Assembly (NCBI GenBank): GCA_963422465.1
Contig: OY730173.1
Coordinates: 3,938,567 to 4,002,566, forward strand
Direction of reading: 5' to 3'
DNA length: 64,000 nucleotides
From: Lichina pygmaea
Lineage: Eukaryota > Ascomycota > Lichinomycetes > Lichinales > Lichinaceae
A program made the position numbers and the translations under genes. This document shows positions 31,011-44,001 of this stretch, piece after piece (position 1 is the first letter of the stretch; each line of letters opens with the position of its first letter). The notes below the pieces were generated by a model, which saw only the letters and a list, made by a program, of their open reading frames with translations, was not told where the DNA came from and ran no database searches.

Positions 31011-31609
31011 TGTTACAACCCAGGGATGGGAGCCACTTATTTATAGGCAATCAGGCTGTGGGCCAGGCAAGAGGACACCATGGAAGTCAAGTGACCAACC
31101 AACAAGGGGTCACATGACTGTCGAGACACACACAGGAGTCTCGACGCATGATGCATGAAGCATCAAGACAATCTCACCAGTCTCAACGCAGGGTGCATGA
31201 AGCATCGAGACAATCTCACCCATCTCAACGCAGGATGCATGAAGCATCGAGACAATCTCACCCGTCTCGACGCAGGGTGCATAACATGGTGGGACTGTCG
31301 AGACAATCTCACCTGTCTCGACGTCGAGACTGTCAAGACAATCTCGATTGTCTCGACAGGCCAGCACTATATAGTCCGGCGATAGTTCCCTTATGGAATG
31401 ATTGTCTTCAACTCATGTTGTGATCCAGACAACTAGATCTACTTCAATACAATCCTTTGTACGAAGCCATTGATCAGGTGTCACCACCACCACGTTCCAC
31501 CAAACCCCTTCGCACTCCTTGACACTCCTCTCCTGCGAGAACCAACCCGCCTTCCGCCTCTCGCCCTAATCCTATACTCGGATAGGACAGTACGGTACGG
31601 ACCGCAACA
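31011..31609 (+). repeat. 3' LTR of A2 (type 1)
   Basis: 599 bp, collinear with the 5' LTR and with no indel seen. It starts TGTTACAACC (5' copy CGACC) and ends GCAACA. The differences that I compared are all C/T or G/A, mostly at CpG (for example CGCGGG against TGTGGG, CACGTG against CACATG). Confidence 0.95.
31038..31045 (-). promoter_or_regulatory. Backward TATA in the A2 3' LTR
   Basis: On the minus strand TATAAATA, 79 bases upstream of the antisense ATG at 30966. The same arrangement recurs in A0, A4 and A6, and in type 2 elements with TATAAAG. Function is inferred from position and conservation. Confidence 0.5.
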
Positions 31610-32412
31610 CAGATCCACACAGTCCTACCCCTTCACAGACAGGCTAAGCTCAGACTGTGCCTCAGACACAGGCCCAGGCACTACCTACTCCTACCACCCT
31701 CACCTTACCTCTAAAGCTGTTGAAGGTAGGTACACTAAAAAGTATAATAGATTATAAAAAGGATTAGAATTATTTTTCTCTCAGCTTGAGCTTTACTATA
31801 GATTTAACACCACACAATTCCTGACAGAACAGGAGAAGGTACTGTTTGCAGTCTCTTACCTGGACAGACTAATATTCACCTGGTTCAATATCTACCTACA
31901 AGACTTTCTTGATAACAAGAAAGATCTCTCTAGCATAGAGACTATAACACAGCAGATTATTGGGAGTTTCTCTACCTTCAAGACCTAGATAAAGAAGATC
32001 TTCAGAGTTATTGACAAAAAACAAGATGTGGAACAAAAGCTCCAAGCACTACAGTAGACGGAGTCAGTATCAGACTTTGCAGCAAAGTTCTAACAGTTGT
32101 CAATGAGAACACAGTGGGAGGATAGTGTCTTGACAGCACTATTCTACCAAGCTCTCAAGAAACAAGTCAAAGATGATATCACACAAGAAGACTGACCTAC
32201 TGATCTTGAGAATATAATTAATGTAGTAGTACATATCAACAACTGACAGTTTAAACAAGAGCTTGAGAAGTGAGGCAAGCATATGAAGCTATAGGGTAAG
32301 AAGATAACACCAGCACAGGATAAGTACAGCCTGATGTCTATTGATATGACAACACTACAGGCAACAAAGAAGAAGACAGAAGTGTTACAATTGCCAGAAA
32401 GTAGAACACCTT
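31610..32412 (+). pseudogene. Element C gag, middle part
   Basis: Continues the gag begun at 25058. After a short non-matching stretch it is homologous to B gag: YRFNTTQFLTEQEKVLF, FTWFNIYLQDFLDNK (compare FTWFNIYLRDYLDNQ in B), then a knuckle start CYNCQKVEH at 32385-32411. Several TAG and TGA codons replace Trp and Arg or Gln. The knuckle is split exactly by the A3/A6 nest and resumes at 63342. Confidence 0.8.
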
Positions 32413-33014
32413 TGTTACAACCCATGGGATGGGAGCCACTCATTTATAGGCAATCAGGCTGCGGGCCAGGCAAGAGGACACCATGGAAGCCAAGTGACCA
32501 ACCAACAAGAGGTCACGTGACTGTCGAGACATACACGGGAGTCTCAACGCAGCATGCATGAAGCATCAAGACAATCTCACCAGTCTTGACACAGGATGCA
32601 TGAAGCATCAAGACAATCTCACCAGTCTTGACGCAGGATGCATGAAGTATCAAGACAATCTTACCAGTCTTGACGCAGGGTGCATAATATGGTGGGACTG
32701 TCAAGACAATCTCACCTGTCTTGACGTCAAGACTGTCAAGACAATCTTGATTGTCTTGACAGGCCAGCACTATATAGTCCAGTGATAGTTCCCTTATGGA
32801 ATGATTGTCTTCAACTCATGTTGTGATCCAGACAACTAGATCTACTTCAATACAATCTTTTTGTACGAAGCTATTGATCAGGTGTTACCACCACCATGTT
32901 CCACCAAACCTCTTCACACTCCTTGACACTCCTCTCCTGCAAGAACCAACCTGCCTTCCACATCTTACTCTTAATCCTATACTTGGTTAGGACAGCACAG
33001 TACAGACCGCAACA
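32413..33014 (+). repeat. 5' LTR of A3 (type 1)
   Basis: 602 bp, TGTTACAACC to CCGCAACA. The 42 bp tandem region is mostly TTGACG/CAAGAC where A2 has TCGACG/CGAGAC, that is, CpG sites turned to TpG or CpA. Confidence 0.92.
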
Positions 33015-33032
33015 CTTTGAAGACCCTCAAGG

Positions 33033-34548
33033 ATGAGTACCTCAGGAGTAACCAACCCCAGATTCCCAGATGGAAAGATTAGCGTTGCCAAGCCAGACCT
33101 GTTCTACAGCGAAAGAAACAAGGTTGATGACTGGCTCATGCAACTCCAAGTCTACTTTCAATTCTAACCAGAGACAAAGCTGCCTAAGGAAAAGTGGCCC
33201 CTCTTTGCAACCACTTACATAAGAGGCAATGCTTATTGATGGATCAAGCTCTACGTCAACAAACATCTCTCAGGAAACAGAGACCACGACAGCATGACAG
33301 AATGGATGACAAAATGGACATGATTCAAGGACAAGATCAAAAGGATCCTTGGACTATCTAACAAAGACAAAGTGGCTATACGAATGATCCAGCACATCAA
33401 ACAACAACACTCCACTGCAGAGTACACCACGCAGTTCAAGCAATACTCAGTACTGACTGACTGGGACGACAACACCCTGATAGTCATGTACTGACATGGA
33501 CTCAAAGAAAACATGAAGGATGAAATCATCTTTGACAGATGAGCAGTTGACACACTGGACAAGCTCATCGCACAAGCAATCAACATCGATGACAAGCTAT
33601 TCAAGCAAGCGATGGAGAAGTGCCATGACAGAGGATACAGCCACCCCACATAGCATGTGAGCAACCACTACAAGCCACCTAACAAGGCACCACCACATGA
33701 CCCATATAGCTATGCACCCATGGAACCGGATGCAGTCCACCACAAGAGAAGGTTCACAAAGAGAAGGAACAACAAAAAAAAGAAAGCACTGAAGTGCTAT
33801 GCCTGTGGCAAGCTAGGCCACATGACAAGAGACTGTTGTTCAAAGAACAAGGTGTACTGACAGAAACTTAATACACTTGACAGAGACTGGAATGTCATCA
33901 AGCTGGAGGACCCACCAGGAGAGGCTCAGCTATCCCTCAAACAATAGGACAACTACGATCAGACATTGGAAGCAGCCCACCAACTGGCAACATCAGGAGG
34001 CAAGGACCTACCAGAACAGACAGGTCAGGACAAGGGACAGAAGCCCTTAACCACCTCTGATAGGGACTGAGATAAACCTACATCTATCAAAGAAGAAATA
34101 CCACAAGGAAGCTATACTTACAGCATGGACCCACGAAACCTACAGCACAGCGAACTACAGTGGAGGTTTTGCACAAAACACTACTGCACCTACCATGAAC
34201 AACTACAAAGGTACAGAGAATATTCACCCTACTGTGCCACCTGCCACAAGCATTGGGTCAATTGCAAGAAGGATGTGTGTGAGATCCATCTTTGGGACAA
34301 ATGCCAACACACCACATTCCCCAGGCACACACATGATTGGCACAAACACCTCATGTTCCTACAGCAAGGCAACAACCACAACTGCTACATCAACAATTGG
34401 CAGTACTGCCTCAAGCCTGGATGTGACAAGCATCAGCAAGACAAATTCATGAACAGATTCCTCAGAACTGATGGGAATGGCTGGACCCATTGCCCAGTCA
34501 GTGGAAAAACACTTTGATCAGGAAAAGATTAAACTCCCTTGTCAAGGG
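33033..34548 (+). pseudogene. A3 gag and WX2CX4CX2H region
   Basis: Start codon and MSTSGVTNP as in A2, then repeated stops (for example TAA for CAA at 33166, TGA for CGA at 33237). The knuckle CYACGKLGHMTRDC is near 33800. The linker with three W/C/C/H motifs (34125-34517) is largely open: FCTKHYCTYH, HWVNC..DVCEIH, WQYC..PGCDKH. Confidence 0.75.
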
Positions 34549-34559
34549 GTGACATTGGG

Positions 34560-35904
34560 AGCTCAACAACATGACCCCTAGCAACACAAAGCACCTGTGA
34601 TTACCTGTGTCACTACATGCCAACACACCAGTACAGACATACACACTTGTTGACTCTGGAGCCAGTGGGAACTACATTTCAAGACAACTTTACGACACCC
34701 TCAGCACTGGAAGAAGACGCAAGCAGCAGCCCTATCAGCTTGCGATAGCAAATAGACAGACAGAGCTAGTCTGCCATGAGACACAGCCAATGGAAATAGT
34801 TACCGGACACCATGCTGAAAGGATCCACCTTGATATTGTCAAGTTGGCCACTCAGGATATCTATTTGGGGATGCCTTGGCTAAAGAAGTATAATCCAGTT
34901 GTTAACTGGAGGACAGGAGTACTCATGTTTAGGAACTGCACTAACAACACAGCTCAGACCTGTTACCAGCCGCAGAAGGTGTGGACAGATGAGGGAAGGA
35001 GTCTTCAGTGGAACCTCACTGACAGAAAGGACAACTCTCAAGAGAAAAGATCCACCTTGACAGGCACACCCCAGAACCAGGTGGCCAAACAGTCAGAGAT
35101 GAAGAGAGAGGAAGTTGTTAACCCTCTGGAGATCTCTGAAGAGTACTGACCTGAGTATGATAACCTCTTTCAGGAAGAGACAACAACAGCAGTGTTGCCT
35201 AAGCACCAACCTTGGGATTATGAGATCAAGTTGCAACCAGGGATGGAGCCAGGATTTAGACCAATTTACCAGTTATCAGAGAAAGAGCTCCAAGTACTTC
35301 GCGAGTACCTGGAGGAGAACCTGAAAAAAGGTTTCATTCAAGAATCTCAATCGCCAGCAGGATATCTGATACTATTTGCACTAAAGAAAGATGGAAGTCT
35401 TTGACTTTGTGTGGACTACAGGAAACTCAACAACATTACCATCAAAAACTGATATCTGTTGCCAAATGTGAACAAACTGCAAGACAGGATCAGACAAGCT
35501 ACAACCTTCACCAAGCTGGACTTGAAAGGAGTATACAACCTGATACACATGAAAGAAGGAGAAGAATGGAAGACAGCTTTCAGAACCTGATACAGACACT
35601 ACAAGTATCTGGTTATGCTATTCAGACTCACAAACACACCAGCAACATGTCAAGCATTGATCAACAACATCATCAGAGCACACCTGGACCAAACAGCTAT
35701 TGCCTACTTGGATAACATTCTTGTCTACTCGAACACGCAACAGGAATATACCAAACATGTGAAGGATGTTCTCTGATACCTACAAAAGGCAGGGCTCAAG
35801 CTCAACCTAAAGAAATGCGAGTTCAACAAACTGGAAGTTGAATTCCTTGGATACATTATAGGAATCAAAAGAATCAAGATTGACCCTGAGAAAATCAAAG
35901 TGAT
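34560..35904 (+). pseudogene. A3 pol, first part (PR and RT)
   Basis: Protease LVDSGASGNYIS at about 34640 in a 180-codon open frame to 35149. RT with [10 protein letters not shown] (stop before it). The catalytic motif is damaged to YLDN (about 35710). Broken at 35904 by A4 in the codons for KIKVI and resumed at 42514. Confidence 0.75.
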
Positions 35905-36556
35905 TGTTGCGGTCTGTACTGTACTGTCCTATCCGAGTATAGGATTAGGGCGAGAGGTGGAAGGCAGGTTGGTTCTCGCAGGAGAGGAGTGTCAAGGAGT
36001 GCGAAGGGGTTTGGTGGAACATGGTGGTGGTGACACCTGATCAATGGCTTCGTACAAAAGGATTGTATTGAAGTAGATCTAGTTGTCTGGATCACAACAT
36101 GAGTTGAAGACGATTGTTCCATAAGGGAACTATCGCCAGACTATATAGTGCTGGCCTGTCAAGACAATCAAGATTGTCTTGACAGTCTTGACATCAAGAC
36201 GGGTGAGATTGTCTTGACAGTCCCACTATGTTATGCACCCTGTGTTGAGACAGGTGAGATTGTCTTGACAGTCCCACCATGTTATGCACCCTGCGTTGAG
36301 ACTGGTGAGATTGTCTCGATGCTTCATGCATCCTGTGTCAAGACTGGTGAGATTGTCTTGATGCTTCATGCATCCTGCGTCAAGACTGGTGAGATTGTCT
36401 TGATGCTTCATGCATGCTGCGTCAAGACTCCCGTGTATGTCTCGACAGTCACGTGACCTCTTGTTGGTTAGTCACTTGACTTCCATTGTGTCCTCTTGCC
36501 TGGCCTGCGGCCTGATTGCCTATAAATAAGTAGCTCCCATCCCCTGGGTTGTAACA
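35905..36556 (-). repeat. 3' LTR of A4 (type 1, long)
   Basis: 652 bp, the longest type 1 LTR here. It holds two copies of the CCCACCATGTTATGCACCCTG unit and three TGCATGAAGCATC units (on the reverse strand), which explains the extra length over the right LTR. Confidence 0.9.
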
Positions 36557-36600
36557 CTACCCTCCTCTCCTTCATTCATTGTCCTGATGAATTCTTGAGT

Positions 36601-37101
36601 ATGTCTGCAAAATCACGTGCCTCTGCTTACTGAAACCAACTGGCAGCCCAGATCTGTGATCATAACTTTGTGTTGCTTGCTCTGTGTGACTTCTGTGTTT
36701 TGAACCACAAGCCCTGCTTCCGAATGTCTGACGACAACGATAAATTGAAGTGCGCTGAATGCACTTGTCGTGGGAAGTCCTGTGTGTCACTTTCTTGAGA
36801 GTCGCTGAACATGACTTGGGATAACCTTCACGAGGATTTGGCTGTTGATGAGGCCAAGCGGGATGCTCTTGTTGAGCAGCTTGCTGAGCTGCAGGCTTGT
36901 GTGTCCTGAAAGTGAAAGGTTCTTGAAGGTGCTGAGAGTCAAGCAAAGAAGAAGCTCCAGTGCCTTGTTGCCGAAATGGAGGCGGATGGTGAAGACTTGT
37001 CAGCGACAGTTATTGATGTGTCCACGCTGCAGGCTGAGCTATTTGGTCCTGCCTCTGCCAGAACTGCTGCAGGAGGAGCTGGCAGTTCGTGAGGTTCCTG
37101 A
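36601..37101 (+). pseudogene. Antisense Zn2Cys6-like ORF of A4
   Basis: 167 codons from ATG 36601 to TGA 37099-37101, opposite to the A4 gag-pol. Six cysteines with the CX2CX6CX11CX2CX6C spacing remain (CDFC, KPC, CAEC, GKSC). Stops at codon 11 and at Trp and Arg codons downstream (near 36798 and 36906) inactivate it. The length is identical to A2 and A1, so no indels have accumulated. Confidence 0.65.
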
Positions 37102-40100
37102 GTGGTTCCCAGGTATTTTCTGAGTCTGGGTAGTTTTTCCACTTGACAAGGTATCACTGACCTTTTCTCTTCAGGATCTGTTCAGCCTTGAATTCCTGTT
37201 CTTCCTCTGGTTGGTAATGAAATGTTTCCTGCAAGGGTGTGCTCTGGTCGGCTGGTTCAATCATCAATATATGAAAGTTTGGATAGACTCTGGCATCCCT
37301 TGGTAGTTGTATCTTGACGTTGACTGGTCCTGTTTTTTCTTCAACCAAAAATAGTCCGACCTTGATCTTGTCAAGTTTCTTTGTCTTTGGTTTCTTTGTT
37401 TTCCAATTTCTTGTGAGGAGGTAGACTTTATCCCCCTTCTTTAGCTGAGGTGCCATTTTCAATTTCTTGTCTATTTGATGTTGCATTCTTTCTGAGGTCT
37501 CTTGAAGGTAGTGCCTCATCATCGTGTGTGTTTGTTGTAGGAGCTTGTCATGTTGGAGTGCTTTCTCCGTGTTTGGTGAAGCTCTGCTTGGCATCCTGAT
37601 GTTTGCATGTTGTCCAAAATTGGCAAAAAATAGTGATTCCTTTGTTGAGTCTGATCTGTGCTGGTTGATTGCCAGCTGTGCCACCGGTAATAACTGTACC
37701 CAATTGCTGTGGGTCTGGTTGATGTAATGCTGTAAGTAAGTCTCCAGGACTTGGTTTGCTCACTCTGTCTGGCCATCAGTTTGTGGGTGATAGGCTGTAG
37801 ACATTTTGGGTTTTGTTCCCATGGCTGCACTGATTGTCTTCCAGTAGTTGGATGTGAAGAGTTTGTCTCTGTCTGTAATAATCATGATCAGAACTCTGTG
37901 GTCGCTGACCAATCTGTCCAGTAAGAGATGTCCCAACTGTTCTGCTGTGTGGGTCTCCTTGAATAGTACCACTATTAGATATTTTGTGAATCTGTCCACT
38001 ATCACCATGATCAAGTTGTAGGTGATTCCTGTGACTGGGTCTTTGGACTTGGGTAGCTTTGTGATAAAGTCTATTGACACGTCTTCCCACAGGCCTCTTG
38101 GTATCATGTTCGGGTGTCCTTCTCTGTATAGCTTATGTCTTCCATGTTTGTTTTTCTGGCATAGTAGACACTTGCTGATGTAGTTTGTGACATGTTGTCA
38201 GAGGTTAATGACATTGTTCCCTGCCTGTTGGATAAGGTCTGTGGTCTTGGAGATTCCTGGGTGACCATGTGCTAGATTATCGTGGTAGTTCCTTATTAGT
38301 TCTTCAGTGTCTTCTGCCGTGAGCTTGTTGATCTGTGGTTAAGGTACCAGGTTTCCTTGCTGGTCCTGCTGTAAGATTGTTCCTTGGTGTTCATCATCTT
38401 CCATGTGGTTTTTTTGTCAGCTTAGTGTATCTGCTCTCCTATTGTCTTGTCCAGGGGTATACAAGATCTTGAACTTGTGTTGCCCTAGGAGTTCAGCCCA
38501 TCTGACTTGCTGTCTGTTCAGCTTCTTGGTTGTTGTGAACATTGTCAGATTCTTGTGGTCTGTGAGAATAGTGAGTTCAGAACTGCTTTCCGCGTACACT
38601 CTCCAGTGTTTGAGTGCGTTGACAACTGCCAGTAGCTCTTTATTGTGGATATCATAGTTTTGTTCCACTTATGTTATTTTTCGTGAGTAGTAGGCAACTG
38701 GGTGCCACTTGCTGTCTGCCTGTTGGTATAGACATGCTCCCACTGCCTGATCTGAAGCGTCTGTCTTGATTTGTGTTGGTTGGCCTGTCTTGAAGTTGAG
38801 AAGAACTGGTTCCTTGGCGCAAGTGTCCTTGAGCTGTTAGAATACTTTTTGTTGTCTCTGCGTCCACTGGTACTCCACGTCCTTCTTTGTGAGTTCTGTT
38901 AGTGGTGTTACTATCTGTGAGTAGTTCTTTATGAACTGTCAGTTGAAGTTGGCAAATCCTAGGAAGGCTTGTACTTTCTTAACTGATGTCAGTGTTGGCC
39001 ATTGCTGAATCGCTTTAATTTTCTCAGAGTCAATCTTGATCCCTTTGATCCCTATGATATATCCAAGGAATTCAACTTCCAGTTTGTTGAACTCGCATTT
39101 CTTCGGGTTGAGCTTGAGCCCTGCCTGTTGTAGGCATTGTAGAACATCCTTCACGTGTTTGGTATGTTCCTGTTGTGTGTTTGAGTAGACAAGAATGTCA
39201 TCCAGGTAGGTGATAGCTGTTTGGTCCCGGTGTGCTCTGATGATGTTGTTGATCAATGCTTGACATGTTGCTGGTGTGTTCGTGAGTCTGAATAGCATAA
39301 CCAGATACTTGTAGTGTCTGTATCAGGTTCTGAAGGCTGTCTTCTATTCTTCTCCTTCTTTCATGTGTATCAGGTTGTATGCTCCTTTCAAGTCCAGCTT
39401 GGTAAAGATTGTAGCTTGGTTGATCCTGTCTCACAATTTGTTTGCATTTGGCAACAGATATTGGTTCTTGATGGTAATGTTGTTGAGTTTCCTGTAATCC
39501 ACACAAAGTCGAAGACTTCCATCTTTCTTTAGCGCAAATAGTATTGGGTATCCTGCTGGCGATTGAGATTCTTGAATGAAACTCTTTTTCAGGTTTTCCT
39601 CCAGGTACTCGCAAAGTACTTGGAGCTCTTTCTCTGATAACTGGTAAATTGGTCCAAATCCTGGCTCTGTCCCTGGTTGCAACTTGATCTCATGATCCCA
39701 AGGTTGGTGCTTAGGTAACACTGCTGTTGTTGTCTCTTCCTGAAAGAGGTTATCATACCCAGGTCAGTACTCTTCAGGGATCTCCAGAGAGTTAACAACT
39801 TCCTCTCTCTTCATCTCTGACTGTTTGGCCACCTGGTTCTGGGGTGTGCCTGTCAAGGCAGACCTCTTCTCTTGAGAGTTGTCCTTTCTGTTGGTGAGGT
39901 TCCACTGAGGACTTCTTCCCTCATCTGTCCATACCTTCTACGGCTGGTAACAGGTCTGAGCTGTGTTGTTAGTGCAGTTCCTAAATGTGAGTACTCCTGT
40001 CCTCCAGTTAACAACTGGGTTGTGCTTCTTTAGCCAAGGCATCCTCAAATAGATATCCTGAGTGGCCAACTCGACAATATCAAGGTGGATCCTTTCAGCA

Positions 40101-40425
40101 TAGTGTCTGGTAACTATTTCCATTGGCTGTGTCTTATGGCAGACTAGCTCTGTCTGTCTATTTGCCATCGTGAGCTGATAGGGCTGTTGCTTACGTCTCC
40201 TTCCAGTGCTGAGGGTGTTGTAAAGTTGTCTCAAGATGTAGTTTCCACTGGCTCCAGAGTCAACAAGTGCGTATGTCTGTACTGGCGTGTTGGCGTGTAG
40301 TGACACAGGCAATCACAGGTGCTTTGTGTTGCTAGGGGTCATGTTGTTGAGCTCCTGATGTCACCCCTTGACAAGGGAGTTCAGTCTTTTCCTGATTGAA
40401 GTGTCTTTCCACTGACTGGGCAATA
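37010..40425 (-). pseudogene. A4 pol
   Basis: Protease 39938-40312 (ALVDSGASGNYI). RT 39198-39721 and 38939-39298 with intact YLDDILVYS. RNase H 38417-38668 (NKELLAVVNALKHWR), integrase core 37760-38107 (VSIDFITKLPKS, ITDRDKLFTS, TDGQTE), integrase C-terminus and chromodomain start 37154-37684. Stops separate these pieces. Confidence 0.8.
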
Positions 40426-41880
40426 GGTCCAGCTATTCCCATCAGTCCTGAGGAATCTGTTCATGAATTTGTCTTGCTGATGCTTGTCACATCCAGGCTT
40501 GAGGCAGTACTGCCAATTGTTGACGTAGCAGTTGTGGTTGTTGCCTTGCTGTAGGAACATGAGGTGTTCGTGCCAGTCATGTGTGTGCCCAGGGAATGTG
40601 GTGTGTTGGCGTTTGTCCCAAAGGTAGATCTCACACGCATCCTTCTTGCAATTGACCCAATGCTTGTGGCAGGTGGCGTGGTAGGGTGAATGTCCTCCGT
40701 ACCTTTGTAGTTGTTCGTGGTAGGTGCAGTAGTGCTTTGTGCAAAACCTCCACTGTAGTTCACTGTGCTGTAGATTTCGTGAGTCTATGCTGTAAGTATA
40801 GCTTCCTTGTGGTATTTCTTCTTTGATAGACGTGGGTTTGTCTCAGTCCCCATCAGAGGTGGTTAAGGACTCCTGTCCCTTGTCCTGACCTGTCTGTTCT
40901 GGTAGGTCCTTGCCTCCTGATGTTGCCAGTTGGTGGGCTGCTTCCAATGTCTGATTGTAGTTGTCCTATTGTTCGAGAGATAGCTGAGCCTCTCCTGGTG
41001 GGTCCTCTGGCTTGATGATATTCCAGTCTCTGTCAAGTGTATTAAGTTGCTGTCAGTGCACCTTGTTCTTTGAACAACAGTCTTTCACCATGTGGTCTAG
41101 CTTGCCACAGGCATAGTACTTCAGTGCTTTCCTCTTTTTGTTGTTCCTTCCCTTCATGAACCTTCCCTTGTAGTGGACTGCATCCAGTTCCATGGGTGTA
41201 TAGCTATATGGGTCATGTGGCAGTGCCTTGTTAGGCAGCTTGTAGTGGTTGCTTACATACCATGTGGGGTGGCTGTATCCTCTGTTGTGGTGTTTCTCCA
41301 TCGCTCACTCGAATAGTTTGTCATTGATGTTGATTGCTTGTGTGATGAGTTCATCCAGTGTGTTGACTGCTTGTCTGTCAAAGGTGATTTCATCCTTCAT
41401 GTTTTCCTTGAGTCCATGTCAGTACATGACTATCAGGGTGTTGTTGTCCCAGTCAGTCAGTACTGAGTATTGTTTGAACTGCGTGGTGTACTCTGCAGCT
41501 GAGTGTTGTTGCTTGATGTGCTGGATCATTCGTATAGCCACTTTGTCTTTGTTAGATGGTCTGAGGATCCTTTTGATCTTGTCCTTGAATCACGTCCATT
41601 TTGTCATCCATTCCATTGTGCCATTGTGGTCTCTGTTTCCTGAGAGATGTTTGTTGACGTAGGGCTTGATCCATTGATAAGCATTACCTCTCATGTAAGT
41701 GGTTGTGAAGAGAGGCCACTTGTCCTTAGGCAGCTTTGTCTCTGGTTAGAATTGAAAGTAGACTTGGAGTTGCATAAGCCAGTTGTCAACCTTGTTTCTT
41801 TCACTGTAGAACAGGTCTGGCTTGGCGATGCTAATCTTTCCATCTGGGAAGTTGGGGTTGGTTGCTCCTGAGGTACTCAT
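40380..41880 (-). pseudogene. A4 gag and WX2CX4CX2H region
   Basis: ATG at 41880 (MSTSGATNPNFPDGK), many stops in the capsid part, and a degraded knuckle YYACGKLDHMVKDC at about 41070-41110, where the first Cys has become Tyr. The linker region (40400-40800) retains the W/C/C/H motifs in interrupted form. Confidence 0.72.
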
Positions 41881-41898
41881 CCTTGAGAATCTTCAAAG

Positions 41899-42508
41899 TA
41901 TTGTGGTCTGTACTGTACTGTCCTATCTGAGTATAGGATTAGGGTGAGAGGTGGAAGGCAGGTTGGTTCTTGCAGGAGAGGAGTGTCAAGGAGTGTGAAG
42001 GGGTTTGGTGGAACGTGGTGGTGGTGACACCTGATCAACAGCTTTGTACAAAAGGATTGTATTGAAGTAGATCTAGTTGTCTGGATCACAACATGAGTTG
42101 AAGACGATTGTTCCATAAGGGAACTATCGCCAGACTATATAGTGCTGGCCTGTCAAGACAATCAAGATTGTCTTGACAGTCTTGATGTCAAGACAGGTGA
42201 GATTGTCTTGACAGTCCCACTATGTTATGCACCCTGCGTCAAGACAGGTGAGATTGTCTTGACAGTCCCACCATGTTATGCACCCTGTGTCAAGACTGGT
42301 GAGATTGTCTTGATGCTTCATGCATCCTGCGTCAAGACTGGTGAGATTGTCTTGATGCTTCATGCATGCTGCGTCAAGACTCCCGTGTATGTCTCGACAG
42401 TCACATGACCCCTTGTTGGTTAGTCACTTGACTTCCATGGTGTCCTCTTGCCTGGCCTGTGGCCTGATTGCCTATAAATGAGTGGCTCCCATCCCCTGGG
42501 TTGTAACA
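41899..42508 (-). repeat. 5' LTR of A4 (type 1)
   Basis: 610 bp. Its inner end is mutated (TATTGTGG instead of TGTTGCGG) and its outer end GTAACA is intact. The leader CTTTGAAGATTCTCAAGG on the reverse strand separates it from the gag ATG by 18 bases, as in A2. Confidence 0.9.
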
Positions 42509-42513
42509 GTGAT

Positions 42514-44001
42514 TCAGCAATGGCCAACACTGACATCAGTCAAGGAAGTACAAGCCTTCCTAGGATTTGCCAACTTCAACTGACAGTTCATTAAGAACTA
42601 CTCCCAGACAGCAACACCACTGACAGAACTCACAAAGAAGGATGTAGAGTACTGGTGGATGGAGAGATAACAAAAAGTATTCCAACAGCTCAAGGACACT
42701 TGCGCCAAGGAACTAGTTCTCCTCAACTTCAAGACAGGCCAGCCAACACAAATCAAGATGGACACTTCAGATCAGGCAGTGGGAGCATGTTTATGCCAAC
42801 AAGCAGACAGCAAGTGGTACCCAGTTGCCTACTACTCACGAAAAATGACACAAGCAGAACAGAACTATGATATCCATGACAAAGAGCTACTGACAGTTGT
42901 CAACACACTTAAACACTGGAGAGTGTACACGGAAAGCAGTTCTGAACTCACTGTTCTCACAGACCACAAGAATCTGACAACATTCACAACAACCAAGAAG
43001 CTGAACAGACAGCAAGTCAGATAGGCTGAACTCCTAGGGCAACACAAGTTCAAGATCTTGTACACCCCTGGATAAGACAACAGGAGAGCAGATGCACTAA
43101 GCTGACAAAAAAACTACATGGAAGATGATGAACACCAAGAAACAATCTTACAGCAGGACCAGCAAGGAAACCTGGTGCCTTGACCACAGATCAACAAGCT
43201 CACGGCAGAAGACACTGAAGAATTAATAAGGAACTACCACAACAATCCAGCACATAGTCACCCAGGAATCTCCAAGACCACAGACCTTATCCAACAGGCA
43301 GGGAACAATATCATCAATCTCTGACAACACATCACAAGCTACATCAACAAATATCTACTATACCAGAAAAACAAGCATGGAAGATATAAGCCATATGGAG
43401 AAGGACACCTGAACACAATACTGAGAGGCCTGTGGGAAGACGTGTCAATGGACTTCATCACAAAGCTACCCAAGTCCAAAGACCCAGTCACAGGAATCAC
43501 CTACGACTTGATTATGGTGATAGTGGACAGATTCACAAAATATCTAATAGTAGTACCATTCAAGGAGACCCACACAGCAGAACAGTTGGGACACCTCTTA
43601 CTGGACAGATTGGTCAGAGACCACGGAGTTCTGATCATGATCATTACAGACAGAGACAAACTCTTCACATCCAACTACTGGAAAACAATCAGTGCAGCCA
43701 TGGGAACAAAACCCAAAATGTCTACGGCCTATCACCCACAAACTGACAGCCAGACAGAGCAAGCAAACCAAGTCCTGGAGACTTACTTACAGCATTACAT
43801 CAACCAGACCCACAGCAATTGGGTACAGTTATTACCGGTGGCACAGCTGGCAATCAACCAGCACAGATCAGACTCAACAAAGGAATCACTATTCTCTGCC
43901 AATTTTGGACAACACACAAACATCAGAATGCCAAGCAGAGCTTCACCAAACACGGAGAAAGTACTCCAACATGACAAGCTCCTACAACAAACACACACAA
44001 T
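42514..44001 (+). pseudogene. A3 pol, second part (RNase H and integrase)
   Basis: Resumes after A4 at QQWPTLTSVKEVQAFLGF. RNase H 42758-43024 (DTSDQAVGACLCQQ), integrase core 43442 onward (MSMDFITKLPKSKDPV, ITDRDKLFTS, TDSQTEQA). Broken at 44001 by A5 in the codons for LLQQTHTMM, and resumed at 56382. Confidence 0.8.

Larger units (their letters stand above)
25070..31609 (+). mobile_element. A2: complete family A Ty3/gypsy chromovirus (best preserved copy)
   Basis: 6540 bp with two 599 bp LTRs and a perfect CAGAT target duplication (25065-25069, 31610-31614). Order: LTR, 18 nt leader, gag, WX2CX4CX2H region, pol (PR-RT-RH-IN-chromodomain), antisense Zn2Cys6-like ORF, purine tract, LTR. It is inserted in gag of element C, four codons after the start. 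It keeps more CpG than any other A copy. LTR-LTR differences are transitions at CpG or CpA, so it was mutated after insertion. Pol carries only five stops and no frameshift. Confidence 0.95.
35905..42508 (-). mobile_element. A4: complete family A element, inserted in A3 RT
   Basis: 6604 bp in minus orientation, with LTRs of 652 bp (left) and 610 bp (right) and a GTGAT duplication (35900-35904, 42509-42513). Full set of regions: gag (right), W/C/H linker, protease, RT, RNase H, integrase, chromodomain, antisense ORF (left). At several sites where A2 has TGA it has CAA instead (for example 39461-39463), showing an ancestral CGA. Confidence 0.92.
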
